NCBI RefSeq assembly: GCF_020529025.1
Contig: NZ_JACNMM010000005.1
Location: 1-64,000 of the forward strand
Length of the DNA stretch: 64,000 nucleotides
Direction of reading: 5' to 3'
Source of the DNA: Oceaniglobus trochenteri
GTDB lineage: Bacteria > Pseudomonadota > Alphaproteobacteria > Rhodobacterales > Rhodobacteraceae
The notes beneath the pieces are model-generated. The model did no database searches. It was not told the origin of the DNA and saw only the letters and a list, made by a program, of their open reading frames with translations. This document shows positions 25,379 to 35,922 of the stretch, piece after piece (position 1 is the first letter of the stretch; each line of letters begins with the position of its first letter). Position numbers and translations under genes: made by a program.

Positions 25379-26545
25379 TTAGGTTCGCGTCAAAATTGCA
25401 AGAAAAAACCCGTCGCCGCCGTCGAGCGGGGTCAACCTGTGTTGCCGCGTCACCCGGAAATCCCGCGACTGCGCGGTGAACCGGGAAATCTGATCGCCAT
25501 TCTCCGCGTCAAGCAACGAACAGGTCATGTAGGCCAAGGTGCCCCCCGGCGCGACGAGGGCCGCTGCCTGCTCCAGAATGCCGGCCTGCAACGTGCAAAG
25601 CTCGGACAGCCGCCCGGCCGTCAGCGCCCACTTGTGCTGGGGAGAGCGACGCCAGGCGCCGCTGCCCGAACAGGGCGCGTCCACCACCACCACGTCGAAC
25701 CGCGCCTCCTGCGCCAGATCGCCGGTGGCCAGCGGCGTGATCACGGCCCCCGCACGCGCCGCGCGGGCCGGAAGATCGGACATGCGGCCCGCATCGACAT
25801 CATGGGCGAAACAGAGCGCCCCGGGGCAGCGCGCGACCAGGGCCAGCGATTTGCCCCCGCCCCCGGCGCAAAAATCCAGCACCCGTTGACCAGGCGCAAG
25901 AGGCACCGCCTGGGCGATGGCCTGACTGGCGGCATCCTGAATCTCGACAAGGCCGGTCTTGAAGGCCGTGCCGTTCTGCACCCGGCGTGGGTTCGTCACC
26001 ACCTCGAGCGCGAAGGGCGCGAGATCGACGGGCCGCGTTTCGACCCCTTCGGCGGCAAGCGTGGCGCGGGCGGTTTCAAGGTCGCCCTTGGCCTGATTGA
26101 CCCGCAGGAACAGCGGCGCGCGACTTTGCAGCAGGGTCATCGCCGGCGCGAAATCATCGCCAAGCGAGGCGCGCAATTGCGGCGACAGCCAGGCCGGGCA
26201 ATCCAGCGCCACCTCGCCCTCGGGTGCGGGTGGAAGGATGCGCTCGGCTTCCGTCAGGGGCGCGGGGGCATGGCCGAGGCCGGTGAAAAAGGCATCGGGG
26301 TCCTGCCCCTGAAGGCGCAACAGGCCCAGCATCACGCCGCGCCCCGTTTCTGCCCCCCCCAGCGCCGTCGCGGAGGCGAGACAGCGCAGGGCATCGAAGA
26401 CATGATCGCGGATCGCGGCGCGGTCACCGGACCCGGCAAAGCGGTTCTGGCGGGCCCAGGTCGTAAGAACCCGCTCAGCCGCGTCACCGGCAAGAACCAT
26501 GTCCATGATCTCGATCGCCGCAGCGACGCGCGCGCCCGGGGTCAT
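25379..26545 (-). CDS. RsmB-like 16S rRNA (cytosine-C5) methyltransferase
   Basis: The 388-residue protein has an N-terminal NusB-like helical domain (VAAAIEIMDMVLAGDAAERVL...RAAIRDHVFDALR) and a C-terminal Rossmann methyltransferase domain. It shows the SAM motif VLDFCAGGGGKSLALVA, the motif IV Cys in VVVDAPCSGSGAWRR and the catalytic Cys in AYMTCSLLDAENGDQI. This is the RsmB/RsmF (Sun) family that methylates rRNA cytosines. It lies 45 bases downstream of guaB on the same strand and is probably cotranscribed with it. Confidence 0.88.
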   Translation of the reverse strand: MTPGARVAAAIEIMDMVLAGDAAERVLTTWARQNRFAGSGDRAAIRDHVFDALRCLASATALGGAETGRGVMLGLLRLQGQDPDAFFTGLGHAPAPLTEAERILPPAPEGEVALDCPAWLSPQLRASLGDDFAPAMTLLQSRAPLFLRVNQAKGDLETARATLAAEGVETRPVDLAPFALEVVTNPRRVQNGTAFKTGLVEIQDAASQAIAQAVPLAPGQRVLDFCAGGGGKSLALVARCPGALCFAHDVDAGRMSDLPARAARAGAVITPLATGDLAQEARFDVVVVDAPCSGSGAWRRSPQHKWALTAGRLSELCTLQAGILEQAAALVAPGGTLAYMTCSLLDAENGDQISRFTAQSRDFRVTRQHRLTPLDGGDGFFLAILTRT

Positions 26546-26590
26546 GGGTTCATGTTACGGATGAGGAAAACGCTGCAATCCATTGTAAAA

Positions 26591-28201
<1,611 letters not shown>

Positions 28202-28978
28202 TCAGTCCGACAGCGTTTTCGCTTCGGCCGCGAGGCTGCGCAGCGCGCGCGCATAGCAGGACACATCGCCCCCGACGGCGAGGAAATTGAACCCCAGCGC
28301 GGCCAGGCGCCGGGCCTGGGTGGGATCGAAGGTGACGATGCCGGCGGCCTTGCCCGCCGCGCGGATACGGCGCACGCCGTCCTCGATTGCGGCGACGACA
28401 TCGGGGTGGCCGGGGTTGCCCAGATGCCCCATGTCGGCGGCCAGGTCGGCCGGGCCGATGAAGATGCCGTCGATCCCCGGCAGCGCGGCGATGTCTTCGA
28501 TGTTGGACAGGGCCAACCGGGTTTCGGCCTGGACCAGAACGCAGATTTCATCGGTGGCGGTGGTGACGTAATCGCCCACCTCGCCAAAGAAGGTGGCGCG
28601 CGATTGTGCAGCGCCGACACCGCGCACGCCTTCGGGCGGATAACGGGTGAACCGCAGGATATCCTTGGCCTGCGCGACCGTATCGACCATGGGGATCAGC
28701 ACCGTCTGCACCCCGATGTCCAGCACTTGCTTGAGCAGCCGCGCATTGCCCTCGGCCACCCGCACCACGACCGAAGAGGAACCGCCCGACATCGCCTGGC
28801 ATTGCGCCTGCACCAGCGGAATGTCGTTGGGGGCGTGTTCGCAATCGATCAGACACCAGTCGAACCCGGCGCGCGCGGCGATCTCGGCAGCGGTCGGATT
28901 GGCGAAGGCCAGCCAGAGCCCGGTTTGCAGACGGCCCTCGGCAAGGGCGGCTTTCAGGCGGTTGCGGGGTGCGGGCAT
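28202..28978 (-). CDS. HpcH/HpaI-family aldolase
   Basis: The 258-residue protein belongs to the class II pyruvate aldolases that cleave 4-hydroxy-2-oxo acids. Features are LWLAFANPTAAEIAARAGFDWCLIDCEHAPND, VVRVAEGN, QSRATFFGE, VLVQAETRLALSNIEDIAAL and IFIGPADLAADMG with the metal-binding Glu and Asp. HpaI itself makes pyruvate and succinic semialdehyde, but family members vary and no homoprotocatechuate genes are nearby. The start at 28978 is preceded by GGAGAG; the open frame continues to 29032 without a good site. It is divergent from dctB. Confidence 0.88.
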   Translation of the reverse strand: MPAPRNRLKAALAEGRLQTGLWLAFANPTAAEIAARAGFDWCLIDCEHAPNDIPLVQAQCQAMSGGSSSVVVRVAEGNARLLKQVLDIGVQTVLIPMVDTVAQAKDILRFTRYPPEGVRGVGAAQSRATFFGEVGDYVTTATDEICVLVQAETRLALSNIEDIAALPGIDGIFIGPADLAADMGHLGNPGHPDVVAAIEDGVRRIRAAGKAAGIVTFDPTQARRLAALGFNFLAVGGDVSCYARALRSLAAEAKTLSD

Positions 28979-29064
28979 GGGGCTCTCCGATCTGTGCCGC
29001 GCCACACCAGCATGGACGCGGGGATTTGCCAAGCCCCAACCGGGATGGACGGCAGGCCCGCGCC

Positions 29065-30813
29065 ATGGCTATTCTGGCCGCCATGACCAAGCCGCGCCAT
29101 CGCCCTGCCCTTTTTCTTGCCGCTGCCGGTGTGCTGGCGGTGTTGGCAGTGGTCTTTGCCGCGGCCTACCTGTGGTTCGAACAGGGCGAGCGCGAGCGCG
29201 CCCAGGCCCGGCTTTCGTTCTATCGCGGCACCTTGCAGGCCGCACTGGAGCGGTATCGCCACCTGCCCTTCGTTCTGGCCGCCGACCCCCGGGTCATCGC
29301 CGGGGCAAGCCGCGAGAACCTGGGCGCGCTGAACCGCCGGTTGGCGGCCTTTGCCGCACGCACCGATCTTGAGGCGATCTACCTGATGGAGCCGTCGGGC
29401 CTGACCATCGCCGCCTCGAACCACGACAGTGCGCAGGGCTTCCTGGGTCAGAACTATGGCTTTCGCCCCTATGTCCGCGATGCCCTGGCCGGGCAAGAAG
29501 GCGAATTCTTCGCCATCGGCGTGACCACCCAGCGCCCCGGTTATTTCCTTTCGGCGCCGGTGCGCGATGGCGATGGAAAGGTGGCGGGCGTCATCGCCAT
29601 CAAGGTTGACCTGTCAGACCTGACGGCGGTCTGGCGCGAGGGGGGCGAGCGGTTGTTCGTCTCGAACGGCGACGGCGTGGTGGTGCTGGCCACCGATCCG
29701 GCCTGGCTCTATCGCACGCTGTCGCCCCTGTCGGCCGAGGGGCGCGCCCGCGTGGCGTCGGGCCGCCAGTTCGGCGCCAAGCCCCTGTCGCCGCTGGACT
29801 GGTCGATGCCCGACAGCGGACGGTGGAACATCACGGGCCATCATGCCCTGCACCTGGCCGCCCCGATGCAGACGCTGGACTGGACGCTGCACATCCTGGC
29901 CCCGGTCGCCCCGGCGCTGCGTGCGGCCTGGGCCAGCGTCGGGGCGGCCATCGTCGCCCTTCTGATCCTGTCGGCCACAGTGCTGTTCCTGCGCGGCGAA
30001 AGGATGCGCGCCGCCCTCAGCCAGAGTCAGGCCGAGCGGCGCAAGCTGCGCGCCGCAAATGCCGCGCTGGAACACGAGATCGCCGAACGCCGCAGCGCCG
30101 AGGCCCGCCTGGCCCAGACCGAGGAGGATCTGCGCCGCGCCGGAAAGCTGGCCGCGCTGGGGCAGCTTTCGGCCTCGGTCACGCACGAACTGGGCCAGCC
30201 CCTGTCAGCCATGCGCAACCACCTGACCGCCGCCGAAATCGCCGCCAGCCCCGCCGACGCGGCGCTGGTGGCGCGGATCACGCGGCTGGTGGTGCGGATG
30301 GAAACCATCACCCGCACCCTGCGGTTCTTCGCCCGTCCGGCACCCGAACCGCTGGGCCCGGTCGATCTGTTGCGCGTCTGGGGCCAGGCCCGCGACCTTG
30401 TGCAACATGACATTGCCGCTGCCGGCATTGACCTGCTGACCGATCTGCCCGAACAGCCGGTCATCGTGCAGGGCAATGCCGGGCGGCTGGAACAGGTGGT
30501 GGTCAACCTGCTGCGCAATGCCATCCTTGCGCTGGACCGGACCGAGGCGCCGGAAATCCGCGTCACGCTGACCCCCGGGGGCGCGCTGGCGCTGCGCGAC
30601 AACGGGCCGGGGCTGAACGGGCGCACCATGGCCGAGCTGGAAGAGCCGTTCCACACCACCCGCCCCTCGGGCGAAGGGATGGGGCTGGGCCTTGCGATCT
30701 CGGCCGCGATCCTGCGCGAACACGGCGGCCGCCTTCTGGCCGAGGATACGGGGGGCGGCGCGCGCTTCGTGATGGAACTGCCCCTGGCCCAAGCGCGGGA
30801 GAAGGCCGCATGA
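29065..30813 (+). CDS. dctB: DctB-like sensor histidine kinase
   Basis: The protein has 582 residues from ATG 29065 (29083 is an alternative start). A membrane helix near the N-terminus is followed by a large periplasmic PDC/dCache-type sensor (about 45-300, with LGQNYGFRPYVRDALAGQEGEFFAIGVTTQRPGYFLSAPV) and a second helix (ASVGAAIVALLILSATVLFL). A coiled linker precedes HisKA (His374 in LSASVTHELGQPLSAMRNHL) and HATPase (VVVNLLRNAIL, GEGMGLGLAISAAILREHGG). This is the DctB plan for sensing C4-dicarboxylates. It overlaps the regulator by four bases (ATGA), and the TRAP genes follow, so it probably senses the TRAP substrate. Confidence 0.88.
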   Translation: MAILAAMTKPRHRPALFLAAAGVLAVLAVVFAAAYLWFEQGERERAQARLSFYRGTLQAALERYRHLPFVLAADPRVIAGASRENLGALNRRLAAFAARTDLEAIYLMEPSGLTIAASNHDSAQGFLGQNYGFRPYVRDALAGQEGEFFAIGVTTQRPGYFLSAPVRDGDGKVAGVIAIKVDLSDLTAVWREGGERLFVSNGDGVVVLATDPAWLYRTLSPLSAEGRARVASGRQFGAKPLSPLDWSMPDSGRWNITGHHALHLAAPMQTLDWTLHILAPVAPALRAAWASVGAAIVALLILSATVLFLRGERMRAALSQSQAERRKLRAANAALEHEIAERRSAEARLAQTEEDLRRAGKLAALGQLSASVTHELGQPLSAMRNHLTAAEIAASPADAALVARITRLVVRMETITRTLRFFARPAPEPLGPVDLLRVWGQARDLVQHDIAAAGIDLLTDLPEQPVIVQGNAGRLEQVVVNLLRNAILALDRTEAPEIRVTLTPGGALALRDNGPGLNGRTMAELEEPFHTTRPSGEGMGLGLAISAAILREHGGRLLAEDTGGGARFVMELPLAQAREKAA

Positions 30814-32138
30814 CACCGCCCATCCGCATCATGGTCATCGACGATGACCGCGAAATGCGCGCCTCTCTGGCCGATCTTCTGGAAAGTGCCGGGCATGTGG
30901 TGCAGGCCCATGGCGGCGGACGCGAGGCCCTGCGCGCCCTTGCGGGCTTTGCCGCCGATGTCATGGTCAGCGATGTGCGCATGCCGGGCATGACGGGGCT
31001 TGAACTGCTGGACCAGGTGCAGCGCCAGGGCGGGCCTCCGGTGATCCTCATTTCCGCCCATGGCGATATTCCCATGGCCGTGCAGGCCATGCGCGACGGG
31101 GCCTATACCTTTCTGGAAAAACCCTTTGATCCCCGCCGCTTGCTGGCCGCAGTGAACAATGCCGCCGAACAGCACCGCTTGCGGGGCGAAACGGCGCGGC
31201 TGAAGGCGCGGCTGCTGGATCTGTCGGGGCTGGGGCGTGTCCTGATCGGCGACAGCGCGGCGATCCGTACGCTGCGCGATGCCATCGTCAACCTGGCCGA
31301 CACGCCCGCCACCGTGTTGGTGCAGGGCGAAACCGGCACCGGAAAGGAACTGGTGGCGCGGGCGCTGCACGATCTTTCGCGCCGTGCGGCCCGCCCCTTT
31401 GTCGCCCTGTCCTGCGCCGCCATCGCCCCGGCGCGGTTCGAGGAAACCCTGTTCGGCGGCGATGCGGGCGCCGGGGTGCTGGCGGGGGCCGAAGGCGGCA
31501 CGCTCTTCCTTGACGAGGTCGCGGCCATCCCCCCCGACATGCAGGCCAAGCTGCTGCGCCTGCTGGAGGCGCGCGAATACCTGCCCCATGGCGCCAGCGC
31601 GCCGCGACAGGCCGATCTGCGGCTGATCTCGGCCAGCCACGAAGACCTTGGCGCCGCCGTCAGCGCCGGGCGGATGCGGCAGGATTTCTATCACCGGCTA
31701 AATGCGGTGCCCTTGCACCTGCCTGCGCTGCGCGACCGGCCCGACGACATCGCCCTGCTGTTTCGTCATTTCACCGAACAGATGGCCGCCCTTTACGAAA
31801 CCACCGCCCCCGAACCCAGCGCCGGCGATCTGGCCGCGCTTCTGGCCCATGGCTGGCCCGGCAACGTGCGTGAACTGCGCAACGTGGCCGAACGGCGTAT
31901 CCTTGCGGCGCGCCACGGTGCGGGGTCGGTGGCCGAGGCGCTGCAGGCCACAGGCGAGCCGACAGCAGACCTGCCCCTGCGCGATGCCGTGGCCAGCCTG
32001 GAACGCCAGTTGATCGCCCGCGCCCTCACCGCCCACCAGGGCCGCATGGACGACGTGGCCGAGGCCCTGGGCATCGGACGGCGCACCCTGAACGAGAAGA
32101 TCGTCAAGTTGGGCCTGGACAAGGATGCGCTGGTCTGA
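30810..32138 (+). CDS. dctD: DctD-like AAA+ response regulator lacking the GAFTGA loop
   Basis: The 442-residue protein has a receiver (Asp55 in VSDVRMPGMTG; Lys in FLEKPFDPRR), an AAA+ domain with Walker A GETGTGKE (about 174-181) and Walker B GGTLFLDEV (about 230-238), and a C-terminal Fis-type helix-turn-helix (LGIGRRTLNEKIVKLGL). Between FEETLFGG and GGTLFLDEV there are only about a dozen residues (GGDAGAGVLAGAEGG), so the GAFTGA loop that contacts sigma-54 is absent. Such proteins cannot remodel sigma-54 polymerase in the usual way. Rhodobacter capsulatus NtrC is a known precedent working with sigma-70. It overlaps dctB and precedes dctPQM. Confidence 0.9.
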   Translation: MTPPIRIMVIDDDREMRASLADLLESAGHVVQAHGGGREALRALAGFAADVMVSDVRMPGMTGLELLDQVQRQGGPPVILISAHGDIPMAVQAMRDGAYTFLEKPFDPRRLLAAVNNAAEQHRLRGETARLKARLLDLSGLGRVLIGDSAAIRTLRDAIVNLADTPATVLVQGETGTGKELVARALHDLSRRAARPFVALSCAAIAPARFEETLFGGDAGAGVLAGAEGGTLFLDEVAAIPPDMQAKLLRLLEAREYLPHGASAPRQADLRLISASHEDLGAAVSAGRMRQDFYHRLNAVPLHLPALRDRPDDIALLFRHFTEQMAALYETTAPEPSAGDLAALLAHGWPGNVRELRNVAERRILAARHGAGSVAEALQATGEPTADLPLRDAVASLERQLIARALTAHQGRMDDVAEALGIGRRTLNEKIVKLGLDKDALV

Positions 32139-32139
32139 G

Positions 32140-32157
32140 CCTGCGGATTTCCGCAGG
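32140..32157. promoter_or_regulatory. Palindrome between dctD and dctP, possible DctD site
   Basis: CCTGCGGA-TT-TCCGCAGG is a perfect inverted repeat with 8-base arms, two bases after the dctD stop and about 105 bases before the dctP start. Its TGCGGA/TCCGCA halves resemble palindromes I recall for DctD-type activators. It could instead be a small terminator stem, but no T-tract follows and the loop is too short. Confidence 0.5.
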
Positions 32158-32260
32158 GCGACCCCGCCAAGGCGCGCGGTTTTCTTCATTGGAGGGCTCA
32201 CGGGGCCGCTGTAGGCTTTCCGACGGCAGACCAACGAAACTGCATGTCTGGGAGGACACC

Positions 32261-33271
32261 ATGAACAAATTTCTGGGTCGGGTGGCGGTTGCCGCCCTTG
32301 CAACCGCCTTTGCCACCGAGGCGATGGCGACCGAGTGGAACGTATCGCTTTGGGGCAAGCGGCGCGCCTTTACCGAGCACGTCGAAAAGCTGGCCGAACT
32401 GATCAGCGAAAAGACCGGTGGGGAATTCACGCTCAACATTTCCTACGGCGGCCTCAGCAACGAACGCGAGAACCTCGACGGCATTTCCATCGGCGCCTTC
32501 GAGATGGCCCAGTTCTGTGCCGGGTATCACGCCGACAAGAACCCTTCGATCACGGTCATGGAACTGCCCTTCCTCGGCATTTCGGACCTGGCGCAGGAAA
32601 ACCGGATCTCGATGGCGGTCTATGAACACCCCGCCGTGAAAGAGGACCTGGCCCGCTGGAACGCCACGCTTCTGATGCCCACGCCCCTGCCCCAGTACAA
32701 CCTGATCGGCGTGGGCGACGCGCCCTCGACGCTTGCCGATTTCGAAGGCATGTCGGTGCGTGCCACGGGCGGCATCGGTGCCGCGATGGAGGCAGTGGGC
32801 GCCGTTCCCACCTCGATGTCGGCCACCGAGGTGCGCCAGGCGATGGATTCGGGCGTGGTGAAGGCGGTGTCCTTCGCGCCCCATGCCCATATGTCCTTCG
32901 GCACCACCGAGAACGCCAAGTGGTGGACCTCGAACCTGAACCCCGGCACGGTGAACTGCCCGGTGGTGGTGAACACCGATGCGCTGGACGCGCTCAGCGA
33001 CAGCGAGCGCGAGGCGCTCATGGGGTCGGTGGATGAAGCCATGCAGTATTACATCGACTTCTACGAGAACGAGACGATGGCAAAGTGGGGCCCGCTGCTT
33101 GAGGAAAAGGGGATCGAGACGATTGCCTTCAGCGACGAACAGCTTGCCGCCTTCAAGGAAAAGGCCGCCGCCCCCGCCGCCAAGGCCTGGATCGAGGAAA
33201 ACAGCGCCAAGGGCCTGCCCGCGCAGGAGCTTTACGATCTGGTGACCGGAATGGTCGCCGACGGGTCGTAA
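32261..33271 (+). CDS. dctP: TRAP transporter substrate-binding protein
   Basis: The 336-residue periplasmic protein has the signal peptide MNKFLGRVAVAALATAFATEAMA and the DctP family body. A late conserved block contains FEGMSVRATGGIGAAMEAVGA and ATEVRQAMDSGVVKAVSFAPHAH, including the Arg that usually binds a substrate carboxylate. The start is preceded by GGGAGGA. A control pair resembling DctBD lies directly upstream, so C4-dicarboxylates or other organic acids are likely substrates; the exact one cannot be read. A hairpin separates it from dctQ, which would favour more binding protein than permease. Confidence 0.9.
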   Translation: MNKFLGRVAVAALATAFATEAMATEWNVSLWGKRRAFTEHVEKLAELISEKTGGEFTLNISYGGLSNERENLDGISIGAFEMAQFCAGYHADKNPSITVMELPFLGISDLAQENRISMAVYEHPAVKEDLARWNATLLMPTPLPQYNLIGVGDAPSTLADFEGMSVRATGGIGAAMEAVGAVPTSMSATEVRQAMDSGVVKAVSFAPHAHMSFGTTENAKWWTSNLNPGTVNCPVVVNTDALDALSDSEREALMGSVDEAMQYYIDFYENETMAKWGPLLEEKGIETIAFSDEQLAAFKEKAAAPAAKAWIEENSAKGLPAQELYDLVTGMVADGS

Positions 33272-33296
33272 CCCCGACAAGGGGCAAGGCCCCATG

Positions 33297-33318
33297 CCCC
33301 GGATCAATGGGTCCGGGG
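33297..33318 (+). terminator. Partial terminator between dctP and dctQ
   Basis: CCCCGGA (33297-33303) and TCCGGGG (33312-33318) form a 7-base-pair stem with an 8-base loop, followed by CGATTTT. Such stems after the binding-protein gene commonly stabilise its mRNA or thin out read-through to the permease genes. Confidence 0.55.
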
Positions 33319-33346
33319 CGATTTTCCCTTTGCAGGAGCAGGACAG

Positions 33347-33988
33347 ATGGCCGGTGGAGCCGCCGTTCTTGAAGACGATTCAACCCTCTCGCGGCTCGAT
33401 CGCGGGCTGTTCCGGCTTGAAGGCTGGCTGGCCCTGGTTTCGGGGCTGGCGGTGTTTTCTCTGATGCTCATGGCCGTCTGGACGGTGGGCGGGCGCAATT
33501 TCTTCGGCGCCCCCCTGCGCGGCTATGTCGACTGGATCGAACAGGCCATGCCGCTGATCGCCTTCATGGGCATCTCGTTCACCCAGCGGGTGGGCGGGCA
33601 TATCCGCATGGACATGGTGGTGGGGGTGCTGAAAGGCCGGGTTCTGTGGGGCGCGGAATTCGTCACCACATTCGCCGTGCTGATCCTGATGGTGCTGCTG
33701 GTCTGGGGCAGTTGGGCGCATTTCTCGCGCAGCTTCGATTTCGGATCGCCCCTGTGGTCACGCGACAGTTCCATGGATATCGCGCTGCCGCTTTGGCCGG
33801 CCAAGCTTTTGGCGCCACTGGCCTTTTCGGTGCTGTGCCTGCGTCTGGTGCTGCAACTCTGGGGCTATGGGCGGGCCTTCGTTCTGAACCTGTCCGAACC
33901 CGTCGCCGTGCCGCTGGTGCAAAGCGCCGCTGAAATTGCCGCCGCGGAGGCCGAAACGGTCAGCGGCGCGCCGAAAGGATCGCTTTGA
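33347..33988 (+). CDS. dctQ: TRAP transporter small permease subunit
   Basis: The 213-residue membrane protein has the usual four helices (about 28-48, 62-80, 105-125, 155-175) and the DctQ-like signature WTVGGRNFFGAPLRGYVDWIEQ...GHIRMDMVV. The start follows a GCAGGAGCAGGACAG tract. The stop TGA overlaps the dctM ATG by one base (TGATG), so the two permease subunits are translationally coupled. A longer-than-usual hydrophilic tail rich in Ala and Glu ends the protein. Confidence 0.9.
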   Translation: MAGGAAVLEDDSTLSRLDRGLFRLEGWLALVSGLAVFSLMLMAVWTVGGRNFFGAPLRGYVDWIEQAMPLIAFMGISFTQRVGGHIRMDMVVGVLKGRVLWGAEFVTTFAVLILMVLLVWGSWAHFSRSFDFGSPLWSRDSSMDIALPLWPAKLLAPLAFSVLCLRLVLQLWGYGRAFVLNLSEPVAVPLVQSAAEIAAAEAETVSGAPKGSL

Positions 33989-35388
33989 TGGAACCCATCG
34001 ACATCGGAATCGTCGTTTCCGCCGGGATGCTGGTGCTGGTCATCCTGGGCATGCGCGTGGCCTTCGCCGCCGCGCTGGCCGGGGTTGTCGGGCTGATCTG
34101 GATCTTCTGGGCCAAGAAGGGCTATGCGGGCGACGAATTCATCTGGGCGCTGTCGGTGGCCGTGAAGACCGCCGGTCAGGTGCCCCATTCGAAAATCAGC
34201 TCACAAGCGCTGAGCCTGATCCCCACCTTCATCCTGATCGGATACCTCGCCTATTATGCCGGACTGACCCAGGCCCTGTTCGAGGCGGCCAAGCGCTGGG
34301 TCGGCTGGTTGCCCGGCGGGCTGGCCGTGTCGACCGTCTTTGCCACCGCCGGATTTGCCGCCGTGTCGGGTGCCTCGGTCGCCACCTCGGCCGTCTTTGC
34401 CCGCATCGCCATCCCGGAAATGCTGGCCGTGGGCTATGACAAGAAATTCGCCGCCGGCGTGGTGGCCGCGGCGGGAACGCTGGCCTCGCTGATCCCGCCC
34501 TCGGCGATCCTGGTAATCTATGCGATCATCGTCGAACAGGACGTGGGCAAGCTGCTGCTGGCCGGGTTCGTGCCGGGCGTGGTTTCGGCGTTGATCTATG
34601 GCTCGCTGATCGTCGGCATGGCACTGGTGCTGCCCCGCTTCGGGCCGCCGGTGAAGGGGTTCACCTGGGGCCAGAGGTTCGCCGCCCTGCCCCCGGCGCT
34701 GCCGATCCTCTTCGTGGTCGTGATCATCATCTTCTTCATCTACAACCCCTTTGGCGGCGATGCCTGGGGCACCCCGACCGAGGGCGGCGCGCTGGGTGCC
34801 TTCGTTGTGTTCCTCATCGCGCTTTGGAACGGGATGCGGTGGAAACAGTTCCGCGATGCCCTGCTGGAGACGGCAAAACTGGCGGTGATGATCTTCTCGA
34901 TCATCTGGGGCGTGCTGATCTATGTCCGCTTCCTGGGTTTTGCCGACCTGCCCCACGCCTTTGCCGACTGGATTTCGGGGCTGGAGCAGTCGCCCATGCT
35001 GACGCTGGTGCTGATCCTGCTGGCCTATGCGGTGCTGGGGATGTTCATGGATGCCATCGGGATGCTGCTCTTGACGCTGCCCGTGGTCTATCCGGCGGTG
35101 ATGGCGCTGAACGGCGGTATCGACGTGGCGGCGGCGGACAGCGCCTTCGGCATGTCGGGGCCCATGTGCGCCATCTGGTTCGGGATACTGGTGGTGAAGA
35201 TGGCGGAATTCTGCCTGATCACCCCGCCCATCGGGCTGAATTGTTTCGTGGTGGCGGGCGTGCGCGACGATATCAGCGTGCAGGACGTGTTCAAGGGCGT
35301 AGCGCCCTTCTTCGTGGCCGATGCGCTGACCATCGCCACGCTGGTGGCCTTCCCGGCCATCGTGCTGTGGTTGCCATCGCTCGCCTGA
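33988..35388 (+). CDS. dctM: TRAP transporter large permease subunit
   Basis: The 466-residue protein has about twelve hydrophobic segments and DctM-family motifs such as LSLIPTFILIGYLAYYAG, FAAVSGASVATSAVFARIAIPEM, AAGTLASLIPPSAILVIYAI and GMFMDAIGMLLLTLPVVYPAVMAL, and the late CLITPPIGLNCFVVAG. It forms the ion-coupled channel with DctQ. TTG at 33985 would open the longest frame, but ATG at 33988 is the better start. It ends convergently 20 bases from the lipoprotein gene. Confidence 0.93.
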   Translation: MEPIDIGIVVSAGMLVLVILGMRVAFAAALAGVVGLIWIFWAKKGYAGDEFIWALSVAVKTAGQVPHSKISSQALSLIPTFILIGYLAYYAGLTQALFEAAKRWVGWLPGGLAVSTVFATAGFAAVSGASVATSAVFARIAIPEMLAVGYDKKFAAGVVAAAGTLASLIPPSAILVIYAIIVEQDVGKLLLAGFVPGVVSALIYGSLIVGMALVLPRFGPPVKGFTWGQRFAALPPALPILFVVVIIIFFIYNPFGGDAWGTPTEGGALGAFVVFLIALWNGMRWKQFRDALLETAKLAVMIFSIIWGVLIYVRFLGFADLPHAFADWISGLEQSPMLTLVLILLAYAVLGMFMDAIGMLLLTLPVVYPAVMALNGGIDVAAADSAFGMSGPMCAIWFGILVVKMAEFCLITPPIGLNCFVVAGVRDDISVQDVFKGVAPFFVADALTIATLVAFPAIVLWLPSLA

Positions 35389-35408
35389 GCGATGGCACCT
35401 GTCACGCA

Positions 35409-35771
35409 TCAGGCCGCGCGGAAACACCCCTTGCTCAGCCCTGCCTCCTGGATCGCCTCGAACTGACCTTTGGCGACGGAAAGCGCGACCGCATGGTCGG
35501 TGCCCGCCGCAAGGCCGAAAAGCGCTGGCCAGAACAGAACCATCCCGACAGCCATCATCGCGGCGTCATTGTCGGCCTTCTTCTTCTGCGCACCGGTCAG
35601 CGTATTGACCTGCGCCACAAGCTGCGTGCGCTCGCTCATGAGTTGCCCGCAATTGAGATGCTGATACGAAGTGGGCGAAACATAGGTGCGCGTAACCTGG
35701 TCCGGCTGTTCGGCGCAGGCGGAAACGAACAGCGTCGACGCAACAAGCGACGCGAGCAATGGCTTTTTCAT
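35409..35771 (-). CDS. Small lipoprotein of unknown function
   Basis: The 120-residue protein begins MKKPLLASLVASTLFVSAC, a clear lipoprotein signal with lipobox VSAC. The mature part has TYVSPTSYQHLNCGQLMSER, then a helical stretch (ERTQLVAQVNTLTGAQKKKADNDAA) and a hydrophobic segment VGMVLFWPALFGLAAG, ending with a second Cys in LSKGCF. The ATG at 35771 follows GAGGG; the frame extends to 35810 without a signal-peptide benefit. Similar short lipoproteins occur in many proteobacteria, with no known role. It is probably monocistronic. Confidence 0.72.
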   Translation of the reverse strand: MKKPLLASLVASTLFVSACAEQPDQVTRTYVSPTSYQHLNCGQLMSERTQLVAQVNTLTGAQKKKADNDAAMMAVGMVLFWPALFGLAAGTDHAVALSVAKGQFEAIQEAGLSKGCFRAA

Positions 35772-35922
35772 GTGATCCCTCTTTTTCCTCACCAAAAAAG
35801 GGTTACGCATCCATTTGGGCGCAATACCGAAGCTATTGGGGCAATCCCGTGATTTTAAATGGGCAGAGGCATTTACCCTTTATTCGCCAAAGGCAATCAT
35901 CAAGCATCCATCGCCAATGTCG

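Noticed and set aside
32139-32260. Sigma-54 promoter before dctP
   Set aside because: I looked for a TGGCAC-N5-TTGC pattern because the regulator is DctD-like, but saw none.
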